Origin: Candidatus Woesearchaeota archaeon
Lineage (GTDB): Archaea > Nanobdellota > Nanobdellia > Woesearchaeales > UBA11576
NCBI GenBank assembly: GCA_016929255.1
Contig: JAFGJH010000013.1
Coordinates: 1-37,593 of the forward strand
Length of the DNA stretch: 37,593 bases
Direction of reading: 5' to 3'
The notes beneath the pieces are model-generated. The model saw only the letters and a list, made by a program, of their open reading frames with translations, did no database searches and had not been told where the DNA came from. The position numbers and the translations under genes were made by a program. Below, piece by piece: positions 14,598-22,407 of this stretch; within the stretch, counting starts at the first letter, position 1, and each line of letters starts with the position of its first letter.

Positions 14598-15851
14598 CTA
14601 TATCTCTTCACCTACAAAGACATTGTCCTTGTCACGCAATACCTTAAGCTTGACCATCCCTTTCTTCTTCAGGCACCTGACTATAGAAATGGCCCTGCCG
14701 CCCGCAATCGCAAGCATCTCACCCTTCATCCTTCCGGGGCAGACAATCTCTGCCCTGACAGTATCCCCTTTCCTGAAAGGCTTCTCAAGCGGCCTTGTCT
14801 TGAACAGTGTATGCCCCTTTGCCTTCAGGTCAACACCTGTCTGCTTCTCCCATGCCTCAAGCTGCGCATAGAACTCCTCCCATCCCAACTGCTTAGACAT
14901 CTTGCGCCCTCTCTTATGCACAAGATAGTTCTGTATGCCTACCTCTGCACCTATACCTTTTGCGAATCCGATGAGCTTGGGCATCTCGTCATCATTCACC
15001 CCCCTTATCCAGACAGGGGCTATGACCAGCTTCAGCCTGCCAGCAGCATAGCAGCACATGTCGATCACGTGGTTGACGTCATAACCCCTGCCGCCTGCAA
15101 GCTCCTTTGCCTTCACAGGGTCGATTGCATTGAGAGAAACATTCAGCTGGGTCAGGCCCGCGCTCATGAGGTCATCAACCAGCCTCTTTGTCAGCAGCGT
15201 CCCGTTGGTTATTATAGATATGGTATTGACATTCCTGATGGCCCTCAGTCCTCTCACGAGATCCACCATGTTCGCGTACAGCAAAGGCTCACCATGGGTG
15301 TTGACAAACACATCCATCCTGACCTCTGCACCTTCCCCTGCACCTTTCCCTGCACCTTTCCCTGCATCTCCCCCTGCGCCCTGCTTGTGATCGATGACCT
15401 TCCTGGTCTCGCTCACCAGATAAGAATCCTCTACGACAAAATCAACAAGCCTGCCGGATGACCGCCCCGCGTCGACAGAGCAGAAAGGGCAGTCTATGTT
15501 GCAGCCAGTTATGGGCTTGACCTCGATTATGCTGGTGCCCCTGTCCACAATCCCGAAATAAAGAGTCCCTACCAAGGGGATGCCTGAGTTCTGGTGGACA
15601 TAGACAGCAGGATTGCCTGTCAGCGTGCTCTTCAGCTCCCTGAACGCCCTGTCCAGCAGCGGCATGAACTTGTTCTGCGCAGCCTTCTCGGAAAGGCCTG
15701 GAATTTCAATGCTGTGGTCGTTGACAGAGAAACTGCCCAGCCGTCCAAGCGACGCGTCATCTATGCTAGTCTCAAATATGCGCAGGAAAACAAGCTTTAT
15801 ACATCCATTCTCCCGGCTGAATACTATGTCCTGGAATTCAAGCCTGGCCAT
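14598..15851 (-). CDS. Radical SAM protein with C-terminal TRAM-like domain
   Basis: The 417-residue product has an N-terminal domain of about 100 residues, then a radical SAM core with the 4Fe-4S motif CNIDCPFC (CxxxCxxC, about residue 117), the GEP motif in VNTHGEPLL, and a strand SIITNGTLL. Residues about 350-417 resemble a TRAM/OB RNA-binding domain (RKGDTVRAEIVCPGRMKGEMLA). That architecture suggests modification of RNA or a ribosome-linked target; the substrate is unknown. A Gly/Ala/Lys-rich insertion (about 155-175) is encoded by the 12-bp tandem repeat at 15326-15385. A TATA-like TTTTTATAAAGT lies 20-25 bases before the ATG. Confidence 0.85.
   Translation of the reverse strand: MARLEFQDIVFSRENGCIKLVFLRIFETSIDDASLGRLGSFSVNDHSIEIPGLSEKAAQNKFMPLLDRAFRELKSTLTGNPAVYVHQNSGIPLVGTLYFGIVDRGTSIIEVKPITGCNIDCPFCSVDAGRSSGRLVDFVVEDSYLVSETRKVIDHKQGAGGDAGKGAGKGAGEGAEVRMDVFVNTHGEPLLYANMVDLVRGLRAIRNVNTISIITNGTLLTKRLVDDLMSAGLTQLNVSLNAIDPVKAKELAGGRGYDVNHVIDMCCYAAGRLKLVIAPVWIRGVNDDEMPKLIGFAKGIGAEVGIQNYLVHKRGRKMSKQLGWEEFYAQLEAWEKQTGVDLKAKGHTLFKTRPLEKPFRKGDTVRAEIVCPGRMKGEMLAIAGGRAISIVRCLKKKGMVKLKVLRDKDNVFVGEEI
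15326..15385. repeat. 12-bp tandem repeat inside the radical SAM gene
   Basis: About four to five imperfect units of CTGCACCTTTCC encode a Gly-Ala-Gly-x run on the minus strand. Unit changes add or remove four residues without shifting frame, so this loop could vary in length between strains. Confidence 0.8.
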
Positions 15852-15961
15852 GAAGACCTTCTTTTCAGGATACTTTATAAAAACATCTGTATCCTGACTT
15901 AATAATCAAGAGGAAGTTATAAAAACAACAGTATTTTCCAGCTACAAGGGGGTAACTTTTA

Positions 15962-16729
15962 ATGGCAGAAAAAGATGTGGTCATCACTTACGAGACCTTG
16001 TTTGAGCTGCTCAGGATAGAGAAGAACAGGGAAGACCTGCAGAAGCTCAGCGAGTCATTCTTCGATGATGTCCGCGCATACCTCAATGACAAGAAGTATT
16101 CTTTCGACTCCCAAGAGAGCCAGAGCCTGCTGTTCGCAGCCGACGACAAAGAGAAGGCAAGGCTGGAGATAGAGAACATAAAGAAGATACTCAAGCAGCT
16201 GTACGACCTGCGCGAGAAGAAGATCATAAACACATCAGTCAACAAGGCAAGGACAGGGGTGACCCTGATCAACACAGCCAACATGCTGCCTTCAGAGAGG
16301 CTGCTGTTCGACTCCATCAGCATGGTGCTGACCGAGTTCAGGAAGAACATACTGTTCAGGCTCGCCTGCGGAGAGGTGCCAAACGTGGACTCGCTGCCTG
16401 ACAGCGTGGTCTCAAAGCTCAACTGCGACCTGACCAGCAGCGCAGCCCAGGAGCCAATCCCTGCATCCTCCTCTGATGAGGATGAGGAAGGGACAGGCGG
16501 GATGCACTTCAGGGCGGCTGAGGAACCGAAAGAATTAAAAACAACCCCAAATTTTTCTGATTTGCGCGCAGATATCAAAAAAGTGCGGTTTTTGGCCGCT
16601 ATCGGCGAAATAGTGGGTCCTGACCTCAAGATTTACGGACCTTACGATGAAGGGACGGTGATTACGCTCCCGAACGAGCTTGCGCGTGTCCTGGTCGAAA
16701 AAAAACAGGCCGAAGAGGTCACGAACTGA
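15962..16729 (+). CDS. GINS complex subunit (Gins15/Gins51-like)
   Basis: The 255-residue protein belongs to the replicative CMG-type helicase complex. Residues about 1-145 are the helical A domain (ITYETLFELLRIEKNREDLQ, MLPSERLLFDSISMVLTEFRKNILFRLA). An acidic linker (SSSDEDEEGTGG) follows, then the small beta B domain, KKVRFLAAIGEIVGPDLKIYGP...GTVITLPNELARVLVEKKQAEEV. The A-then-B order is that of Gins51. A TATA-like GTTATAAAAAC lies near 15914. It opens the conserved archaeal cluster with eL42, eS27, aIF2-alpha and Nop10. Confidence 0.88.
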   Translation: MAEKDVVITYETLFELLRIEKNREDLQKLSESFFDDVRAYLNDKKYSFDSQESQSLLFAADDKEKARLEIENIKKILKQLYDLREKKIINTSVNKARTGVTLINTANMLPSERLLFDSISMVLTEFRKNILFRLACGEVPNVDSLPDSVVSKLNCDLTSSAAQEPIPASSSDEDEEGTGGMHFRAAEEPKELKTTPNFSDLRADIKKVRFLAAIGEIVGPDLKIYGPYDEGTVITLPNELARVLVEKKQAEEVTN

Positions 16730-16794
16730 AAATAGCCCAATTCCAGGCCAAAAAACAAGCCAAAATCAAACCTAAAATCAAGGGTGCTTTTTAA

Positions 16795-17106
16795 ATGAAG
16801 ATTCCGAAACAAGTCAAAAGGTATTGCCCATATTGCAAGAAGCACACAGAACATAAGGTAAGCCAGGCCAAGAAAAGGACGCCTGGCTCAGCAAGGCCTC
16901 TTGCCAAGAGCGCCAAGAAAAGGACAGGATTCGGGAAAGGCCACGGCAACCTAGGCAGGTACGGCTCAAAGCCTCCTGTGGGAAGCTTCAAGATGACCGG
17001 CAAGAAGACCAGCAAGAAGACAGACCTGCGCTACGAATGCAAGGTGTGCAAGAAGACCCATGTCCAGAGGAAAGGTTTCAGGACAAAGAAGATAGAGATG
17101 AAATAG
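16795..17106 (+). CDS. rpl44e: 50S ribosomal protein eL42 (L44e)
   Basis: The 103-residue product starts MKIPKQVKRYCPYCKKHTEH, the signature start of the family, and closes with the second zinc pair CKVCKKTHVQRKGFRTKKIE. The centre (KRTGFGKGHGNLGRYGSKPP) lies near the E site, where the family contacts tRNA. Zinc-binding CxxC pairs are intact. It lies 65 bases after the GINS gene and 60 before eS27. Confidence 0.97.
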   Translation: MKIPKQVKRYCPYCKKHTEHKVSQAKKRTPGSARPLAKSAKKRTGFGKGHGNLGRYGSKPPVGSFKMTGKKTSKKTDLRYECKVCKKTHVQRKGFRTKKIEMK

Positions 17107-17166
17107 GCATAGACAAAACAGACGCAGGTCAAATGAGATACAAAATGATCATATGAGGTAATGAGC

Positions 17167-17355
17167 ATGAAAAAAGTCTTCAGGGAGCCCACAAGCAAGT
17201 TCATAAAGATCCGCTGCCCTAAATGCAAGAACGAGCAGATAATGTTCGGCAAGACATCCACAGGAGTCAAGTGCCTTGTCTGCGACAAGCCCCTCGCCGA
17301 CTCGACAGGAGGGAAGTCAAGGGTGAAGGCAAGGATCCTTGAGGTGCTTGAGTAA
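17167..17355 (+). CDS. rps27e: 30S ribosomal protein eS27
   Basis: The 62-residue protein has the family zinc ribbon: CPKCKNEQIMFGKTST and CLVCDKPLA, followed by GGKSRVKARILEVL. The first ATG (17161) lies only two bases after GAGGTA, whereas the second (17167) has the usual spacing, so the shorter start is preferred. It ends two bases before the aIF2-alpha start. Confidence 0.97.
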   Translation: MKKVFREPTSKFIKIRCPKCKNEQIMFGKTSTGVKCLVCDKPLADSTGGKSRVKARILEVLE

Positions 17356-17357
17356 GG

Positions 17358-18161
17358 ATGGTCAAGAAAAAGCAGGGGCTTCCAGAGGAATCAGATCTCG
17401 TTCTATGTACTGTAACAAAAATATACCCTCACTGCGTATTCGCCAACATCGACGACTACGAGAACAAGCAGGGCATGATACACATCTCAGAGATAGCCCC
17501 CGGCAGGATAAGGAACATCCATGACTATGTCAGGATGGGCAAGAAGGTCATCTGCAAGGTCCTGAAGATAGACCGCGAGAAAGGCCACATCGACCTCTCG
17601 CTCCGAAGGGTCAGCGAAGGACAGAAGAGGGAGAAGGCAGAGCAGATCAAGAGGCAGCAGAAGGCAGAGAAGATCATAGAGTTCGTGGCGGACAAGCTCA
17701 AGATGGACCGCGCAAAGCTGCAGGTGGATCTCGTCAGCAAGTCGCCGGAGGAATACGAGACCCTGCATGACATATTCGAGGAATTCATCGTAGACGATTC
17801 AGTCCTCAAAGGCATGAACCTCCCAAAGGCGGTATATGACATGCTCAGCGAGACGATCAGGCAGAGGATCAAGCCGCCCGAGGTCGAGATAGAGGGAGAG
17901 GTGAAGCTCAAGAGCTACGCCCCTGACGGCGTCAATGTGGTCAAGAAGATACTCACCACCGCCGCGAAGACCAGCGAGGCCATGACCATAAGGTACAAAG
18001 GCGGCGGGGCATATTCCATGACAGTCATGCACAGCAACTACAAGGACGCAGAGAAGGTCATGGAAAAGACAGCAGAGCTGATAGGCGCAGAGGCCAAGAA
18101 GCAGGAATGCGAGTTCGGATTCCAGCGCGTCGAGAAAAAGCAGAAGAAGGCAGCCGCATAA
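17358..18161 (+). CDS. Translation initiation factor aIF2 subunit alpha
   Basis: The 267-residue protein delivers initiator tRNA as part of the aIF2 heterotrimer. Domains: an N-terminal S1/OB fold (residues about 10-85, with NIDDYENKQGMIHISEIAPG and GHIDLSLRRV), a helical middle domain (about 90-175), and a C-terminal alpha-beta domain (about 180-255: VEIEGEVKLKSYAPDGVNVV) that binds the gamma subunit. The residue matching the regulated eukaryotic serine lies in the loop around EIAPGRIRNIHDY. It starts two bases after the eS27 stop. Confidence 0.97.
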   Translation: MVKKKQGLPEESDLVLCTVTKIYPHCVFANIDDYENKQGMIHISEIAPGRIRNIHDYVRMGKKVICKVLKIDREKGHIDLSLRRVSEGQKREKAEQIKRQQKAEKIIEFVADKLKMDRAKLQVDLVSKSPEEYETLHDIFEEFIVDDSVLKGMNLPKAVYDMLSETIRQRIKPPEVEIEGEVKLKSYAPDGVNVVKKILTTAAKTSEAMTIRYKGGGAYSMTVMHSNYKDAEKVMEKTAELIGAEAKKQECEFGFQRVEKKQKKAAA

Positions 18162-18176
18162 GCTGCGCTTACCACC

Positions 18177-18356
18177 ATGTCAATACACATTCTCAAATGC
18201 CAGAAATGCGGGACTTACACCATCAGGGACAGGTGCCCGAAATGCGGAGAGACGCCTGTCCAGCAGATACCTGCGAAATACTCGCCTGAAGACCAGTACG
18301 GGAAGTACAGGAGAGAGGCGAAGAAAGAACAGCTGAAGGAGAAAGGGCTGTTATGA
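18177..18356 (+). CDS. nop10: Nop10, H/ACA ribonucleoprotein subunit
   Basis: The 59-residue protein reads MSIHILKCQKCGTYTIRDRC and then CPKCGETPVQQIPAKYSPED. The zinc ribbon (CxxC...CxxC) and the helical tail with YGKYRREAKKE match archaeal Nop10, which binds Cbf5 in RNA-guided pseudouridylation. It starts 15 bases after aIF2-alpha, the usual archaeal order. The structured element at 18388 begins 31 bases after its stop. Confidence 0.97.
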   Translation: MSIHILKCQKCGTYTIRDRCPKCGETPVQQIPAKYSPEDQYGKYRREAKKEQLKEKGLL

Positions 18357-18387
18357 TCATCATTACGCAGCGCCACGCTGTTGGCAG

Positions 18388-18528
18388 CAGCTGCCACGCT
18401 GCTACCCTGATGTCGGTTGCTATGTGACCATTCATCAGGGGGTTGCTGCGCAAACATCGCTTAATCAATTGAAGCGCAACCCATTCCGCTTTCATCATTG
18501 GAATGCACGCATAAAGCGGCGGCAGCTG
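18388..18528 (+). ncRNA. 141-bp structured element, copy A (unknown family)
   Basis: The ends form a stem: CAGCTGCC-(A)-CGCT at 18388-18400 with AGCG-(GC)-GGCAGCTG at 18515-18528. Inside, CTACCCTGATGTCGGTTGCT, GCTGCGCAA and GCAACCCATTCCG are shared, with few changes, with copy B at 33620-33760. GGTTGC/GCAACC can pair in both copies, and copy A also has CCTGATG/CATCAGG and CATTCC/GGAATG hairpins. It occupies the gap between nop10 and the PAC2 gene with no coding frame. The strand is assumed from the neighbours. It may be a small RNA, a 3'-UTR structure or a non-autonomous mobile element. Confidence 0.65.
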
Positions 18529-18556
18529 CCACGCATCTGTGAAAACTGGTGATAAC

Positions 18557-19354
18557 ATGACCTGGAAGTTCGAAGACATGTCCAAGAACGTGCCGAAGCT
18601 GGACAAGACAGTGCTGATAGTCGGTCTGCCGGGCATAGGCAATGTCGGCAAGATAGCCGCGGACTTCATAATAGATGAGGTCAAGGCAAAGCCGATATAC
18701 AACATATTCTCGCACGAGCTGCCCAACTCAGTGTTCGTCAATGACCAGAACCTGGTCGAGCTGCCCTCTGTGGAGATGTACCTCAGGAAGAGGAAGGGAA
18801 ATTCAGACATATTGATATTGACAGGGGATGTGCAGCCTGCTGACGAGACAAGCTCGTATGATTTCTGCGAAGGGGTCCTTGACAGGGTCCAGAAGCTCGG
18901 CGTGGAGATGGTCATAACCCTCGGCGGGATAGGCCTTGCTGAAGTTCCAAAGAAGCCGCAGGTGTTCTGCACAGGCAACTCGAAAGAGATAATAGCCAAG
19001 TTCAGCAGGAAGATGAAGCTGAACGAGAAGCTGTACGGCATCGTCGGGCCAATCATAGGGGTCAGCGGCCTCCTGGTCGGGCTTGCCGGCAGGAAGGGCA
19101 TGCCTGCGGTGTGCCTGCTCGCAGAGACTCTAGGCCATCCGGCGTACCTCGGGATAAAGGGCGCGCGCGAGATAGTGAAGGTGCTCAACAGCAGGCTGGA
19201 CCTCAAGATAAGGATAAGTGAGCTCGACAAGGAGATAGAGGACATCGAAGGAGAGATACTGACAAGGACACAGGAGCTCGGCAAGGCATCCAAGAAGACA
19301 GCACTCAAGAAGCTCCAGGGCAGGATGCATAAAGAGACAAATTACATAGGATAA
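18557..19354 (+). CDS. PAC2-family proteasome assembly chaperone homologue
   Basis: The 265-residue protein matches archaeal PbaA/PbaB-type PAC2 proteins: LIVGLPGIGNVGKIAADFII, GDVQPADETSSYDFCEGVL, VITLGGIGLAEVPKKPQVFC, PIIGVSGLLVGLAGRKGMPA, and a C-terminal coiled-coil (ISELDKEIEDIEGEILTRTQ). Some homologues hold a proteasome-activating C-terminal tail, but the end here (KETNYIG) lacks the HbYX form. The ATG at 18557 with GGTGA six bases upstream is preferred over a GTG at 18539. Its place beside nop10 is common in archaea. Confidence 0.9.
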   Translation: MTWKFEDMSKNVPKLDKTVLIVGLPGIGNVGKIAADFIIDEVKAKPIYNIFSHELPNSVFVNDQNLVELPSVEMYLRKRKGNSDILILTGDVQPADETSSYDFCEGVLDRVQKLGVEMVITLGGIGLAEVPKKPQVFCTGNSKEIIAKFSRKMKLNEKLYGIVGPIIGVSGLLVGLAGRKGMPAVCLLAETLGHPAYLGIKGAREIVKVLNSRLDLKIRISELDKEIEDIEGEILTRTQELGKASKKTALKKLQGRMHKETNYIG

Positions 19355-19406
19355 AAACCGCATCAAAGACTACATAGCACCACCTAAACTTCTGCTAAAA
19401 AATAGC

Positions 19407-19441
19407 GCGATGCATCGCTTAAAGAAAAAAGAACTTTTTCT
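19407..19441. terminator. Hairpins in a convergent gap, likely two-way terminator
   Basis: GCGATGCATCGC (19407-19418) is a perfect palindrome. It is followed by AGAAAAA/TTTTTCT (19423-19429 with 19435-19441), which gives a T-rich run on each strand. It lies between the ends of the PAC2 gene and the small gene at 19467. Confidence 0.4.
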
Positions 19442-19466
19442 GAAAAAGATGAATATCAGTTCAGGT

Positions 19467-19595
19467 TCATTTCAGGTACTCCTGGGTGCTTCTCACCTCA
19501 TCCTCAAGCAGGTCATGCTCGATATCCTTCGCGAGGTCCTCCGCAGGGTAGAGCCTGTGAAGCTTGATGAAAAATGTCCCGGCCACCTCTTCCAT
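19467..19595 (-). CDS. Small acidic helical protein, function unknown
   Basis: A 42-residue product, MEEVAGTFFIKLHRLYPAED then a helix ending EVRSTQEYLK, has normal codon use and GAGGTG placed for the ATG at 19595 (an ATG at 19601 abuts that site). It is divergent from the PhoU-like regulator, with TATA-like stretches between. No family is recognised. Its net charge is negative and the helix is amphipathic, so a protein-binding role is plausible. Confidence 0.6.
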   Translation of the reverse strand: MEEVAGTFFIKLHRLYPAEDLAKDIEHDLLEDEVRSTQEYLK

Positions 19596-19688
19596 CTTCA
19601 TCACCTCTGATTTTTATGTATCTGATATAATATAAAGAGAGCCCGTTATATATAGATATCCTAAATAAACTACATAGTGATGATAAAA

Positions 19689-19698
19689 TTTTATATAG
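19689..19698 (+). promoter_or_regulatory. TATA box of the AbrB-PhoU regulator gene
   Basis: TTTTATATAG lies 33-42 bases before the ATG at 19731, with GGGTGG (19721-19726) as ribosome site. On the other strand TATA-like runs near 19625-19660 serve the divergent small gene. Confidence 0.5.
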
Positions 19699-19730
19699 TT
19701 CCGAACTGGGTTGCCATCGGGGGTGGAAAC

Positions 19731-20672
19731 ATGCACCAAAGGAAAGTACAGCTGATAGCAGGAACGACATACACTGTCTCGCTGCCCAAGAGCTGGGTCA
19801 GGCAGCATAACGTCAGCCACAAGAGCAGAGTCTCGATAGAGGAGAAAGAGGATGGCACGCTCCTACTCTCCCCAGGATCAGGGAGCCAGAGCACAGACAA
19901 GGAATCCATTTCCATCAACATAGACGACCAGGAGCAGAACATATCGCACATAATCTTCGCAGCATACTACATGGGCTATGAGAACATACGTCTCTTCTCA
20001 AGGAAAGAGATGCGGCCCGCGACCAGGAACAAGATAAAGAGCACGATATACAACCTCAGCGGGGTGGAGATAGTGTTCGAGGACCTCAGCAAGATAGACG
20101 TGAAGGTCCTGCTGGACATATCCAAGACAGACCTCAAGCAGCTTCTCTTCAGGACGAACCTCCTCATCAACGCAGGCATAGACATCATACTGGAGAGGAA
20201 CGGGCTGGACGACCTTGAGAGGAACGAGGATGAGGTCGACAGGATGCATCACCTCATCACGAAGATGATATACCTTGCGTCCACCAACACTGCGGTGCTG
20301 CACAGCTCAGGCATAAAAAACATATCCCATATACTATCTTATTCTGCGCTCAACAAGAAGATGGAGAACATAGCGGACAGCCTCACCGACCTTGGGAGGT
20401 ACGTGCTGGAGCAGCAGAAGAGCGACAAGGTGATGGTGTCGCTGCTGGATTTCTTCAAGAAGAGGCTTTCAAGGGACATAGGACTGCTGATGAAGGACAA
20501 CCTGCCGGAGGCGCACGCCAAGGACATGACTGAGATGGGCAAGGTATATGATGAACTCGCGTCCATAGGAGACGCCCAGATAAGGATCCCCCTATCCAAC
20601 CTGGCGGATTTGATAGTGGATATAGAGGAGGAGCTCATGAACCTCATGTACTACCGAAAGCTGATGGAGTGA
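19731..20672 (+). CDS. AbrB-domain plus PhoU-domain regulator
   Basis: The 313-residue product starts MHQRKVQLIAGTTYTVSLPK, an AbrB/SpoVT-type swapped-hairpin DNA-binding domain (residues about 1-45). Residues about 105-313 form two PhoU-type helical repeats with metal-site patterns (ERNEDEVDRMHHLITKMIYL, and DIEEELMNLMYYRKL at the end). Such AbrB-PhoU fusions are common in archaea and are thought to link phosphate or metal state to transcription. No phosphate transporter is nearby. The frame is open to 19677, but GGTGG before the ATG at 19731 sets the start. Confidence 0.88.
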   Translation: MHQRKVQLIAGTTYTVSLPKSWVRQHNVSHKSRVSIEEKEDGTLLLSPGSGSQSTDKESISINIDDQEQNISHIIFAAYYMGYENIRLFSRKEMRPATRNKIKSTIYNLSGVEIVFEDLSKIDVKVLLDISKTDLKQLLFRTNLLINAGIDIILERNGLDDLERNEDEVDRMHHLITKMIYLASTNTAVLHSSGIKNISHILSYSALNKKMENIADSLTDLGRYVLEQQKSDKVMVSLLDFFKKRLSRDIGLLMKDNLPEAHAKDMTEMGKVYDELASIGDAQIRIPLSNLADLIVDIEEELMNLMYYRKLME

Positions 20673-20712
20673 TTTTCACCTGTTTCTCAGTGGCTGTGCC
20701 CAGGCACCGAAA

Positions 20713-20762
20713 CCTTTAAATACTCTTGTTACAAATAGTTATTTAAAGTTACTTATTGTAAC
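20713..20762 (+). promoter_or_regulatory. Promoter and phased operator array of the RHH-enolase operon
   Basis: A TATA-like CCTTTAAATAC (20713-20723) is followed by four half-sites exactly ten bases apart: GTTAC at 20728, GTTAT at 20738, GTTAC at 20748 and inverted GTAAC at 20758. The outer sites make an inverted repeat, GTTACAAATA/TTATTGTAAC (8 of 10). Ten-base phasing puts all sites on one face of the helix, as in ribbon-helix-helix operators. The expected start near 20746 lies inside the array, so binding should repress. GAGG (20767-20770) is the ribosome site. Confidence 0.6.
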
Positions 20763-20776
20763 TGAAGAGGCATTGG

Positions 20777-20953
20777 ATGGGAGTAGTACGCATCGATGAC
20801 ATGCTTGAGAAGCAGGTAGAGGAGCTGATTAAGAAGGACGAGAACAGGTACAAGTACCCATCCAAAACCGCGTTCTTGAACATGATAATACACGAGCGCC
20901 TGCTTGAGCTGGAGAATCTGAGGACCAAGAGGGGCCAGGGGAAAAAGAGGTAA
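20777..20953 (+). CDS. Ribbon-helix-helix transcriptional regulator
   Basis: The 58-residue product [20 protein letters not shown]... fits a CopG/MetJ-type fold: an N-terminal strand (VVRIDD), a helix ([13 protein letters not shown]), the turn [14 protein letters not shown] with a second helix, and a basic tail. It should bind DNA as a dimer. The array of half-sites just upstream suggests self-control. The stop is five bases before the enolase ATG and its last codons supply the enolase ribosome site (GAGGTAA), so the two genes share one message. Confidence 0.85.
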   Translation: MGVVRIDDMLEKQVEELIKKDENRYKYPSKTAFLNMIIHERLLELENLRTKRGQGKKR

Positions 20954-20958
20954 TCATC

Positions 20959-22230
20959 ATGGCAACAGACTATAAAACAGACTATAATATACGGAAGGTT
21001 TGGGCGAGGGAGATACTGGACTCCCGCGGGAACCCCACTATTGAGGTGGACATCTCAACGAACACAGACAGCGCAAGGGCTGCGGTGCCGTCAGGAGCAT
21101 CTACAGGAATACACGAAGCGCTTGAGCTGAGGGACGGCGGGATGCGCTACCATGGCAAAGGCGTGAGGAAAGCTGTCCAGAACGTATGCACAAAGATCAG
21201 CAGGGTAGTGACCGGGATGGACTGCAGGAGATTCCAGGCAATCGACAAGGCGGTGCTCAAGCTAGACGGGACATCCAACAAATCAGCTCTCGGAGCCAAT
21301 GCCATCCTTGGTGTGAGCCTGGCAGCGGCGAGGCTGGCCGCAAACACGCAGAAAAAACCGCTATACACCCTGCTTGGAGGAAAGAATGTGATGCCTGTGC
21401 CGTGCATGAACGTAATAAACGGCGGAAGGCATGCGGACAACAAGCTCCAGTTCCAGGAATTCATGATATGCCCTCACGGAAAGACATTTGCGGACTCTCT
21501 CCGCATGGGATCAGAGACTTACCAGGTCCTGAAGCAGGAGATAGCGAAGGCATACGGCAAGTCATCAACCAACGTGGGCGATGAAGGCGGGTTCGCGCCC
21601 AACTTAAAAGGCGTCGAGGATGCGCTTTATATACTTGACCGGGCGATAAAGAAAGCAGGATACGACGGCCTCATAAAGATAGCGATCGATGCTGCGAGCT
21701 CAGAGTTCTATGACAAGAAAAAGCAGACATATCTTGTCGACGGAAAATGGATGAGCGCAGACCGTCTGACAAAGCTCTATGAGCACATAATGGACGCATA
21801 TCCTGTTTTCTCGATAGAGGACCCGTTCGATCAGGACGACTTCGCGCCGTACCCCGCACTGACCGCGTCGGCCAGGAAGCGGAAGGTCCAGATAGTCGGC
21901 GACGACCTGCTTGTCACGAGCCCTGAAAGGATACGCATCGCGATTGCAAAAAATATGTGCAATGCCCTGCTGCTGAAGGTCAACCAGATAGGCTCTCTGA
22001 GCGAGGCGATGGCAGCAGCAAAGCTCTCAATGGACAACGGCTGGAACGTCATGGTCAGCCACCGCAGCGGTGAGACAGAGGACCCGTTCATCGCAGACCT
22101 TGCAGTCGGCCTGGGGACAGGACAGATAAAGACAGGGGCGCCCTGCAGGAGCGAAAGGCTCGCGAAGTACAACCAACTCTTGCGGATAGAGGAAGAGCTG
22201 GGACTGAAGGCGAGGATGGGAAGGATATGA
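20959..22230 (+). CDS. eno: Enolase
   Basis: The 423-residue enzyme converts 2-phosphoglycerate to phosphoenolpyruvate. Landmarks: [54 protein letters not shown], the magnesium ligands around [20 protein letters not shown] and VGDDLLVT, the catalytic lysine in [13 protein letters not shown], and [20 protein letters not shown]. Length is typical. It follows the RHH regulator in one transcript and is 1.3 kb from gpmI, so lower glycolysis is grouped. The catalytic residues are intact. Confidence 0.97.
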   Translation: MATDYKTDYNIRKVWAREILDSRGNPTIEVDISTNTDSARAAVPSGASTGIHEALELRDGGMRYHGKGVRKAVQNVCTKISRVVTGMDCRRFQAIDKAVLKLDGTSNKSALGANAILGVSLAAARLAANTQKKPLYTLLGGKNVMPVPCMNVINGGRHADNKLQFQEFMICPHGKTFADSLRMGSETYQVLKQEIAKAYGKSSTNVGDEGGFAPNLKGVEDALYILDRAIKKAGYDGLIKIAIDAASSEFYDKKKQTYLVDGKWMSADRLTKLYEHIMDAYPVFSIEDPFDQDDFAPYPALTASARKRKVQIVGDDLLVTSPERIRIAIAKNMCNALLLKVNQIGSLSEAMAAAKLSMDNGWNVMVSHRSGETEDPFIADLAVGLGTGQIKTGAPCRSERLAKYNQLLRIEEELGLKARMGRI

Positions 22231-22242
22231 CTGAGCCAAAGC

Positions 22243-22382
22243 AGCAGCACCGCGCCGCTAGACCGCTTTGCCGGCAGCGCGTCAATCGGCCCGGCAAAAG
22301 AGGCTGGCGCCTTCTGCATATCGCTGTAGGTGTGGCCGTTTCCGATGTTCCTGCTGATCGGCGCAAGAACGGCGGTGCTGCT
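22243..22382 (+). ncRNA. 140-bp structured element, copy C (divergent member)
   Basis: The terminal stem is AGCAGCACCG-(CG)-CCG at 22243-22257 with CGG-CGGTGCTGCT at 22370-22382, 13 pairs around a two-base bulge. An inner hairpin TTTGCCGG/CCGGCAAA (22267-22274 with 22291-22298) and CCGAT/ATCGG (22342-22346 with 22357-22361) follow. Its inner ends (CCGCGCCGCTA and AGAACGGCGG) align with those of copies A and B, while the outer pairs differ but still match. The middle is too divergent to align by eye. It begins 12 bases after enolase and ends 25 bases before the protease start, so it may be a leader of that gene. Confidence 0.5.
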
Positions 22383-22407
22383 TGAACAGGAAATAGAATG
22401 GTATAAA

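Noticed and set aside
15326-15385. CRISPR-like short repeat array
   Set aside because: It is a 12-bp in-frame tandem repeat without spacers inside a coding sequence; no CRISPR array was seen anywhere in the window.
18389-18540. Element A as a tRNA or C/D box guide RNA
   Set aside because: No clover-leaf or T-loop sequence, and no properly spaced C, D, C' and D' boxes.
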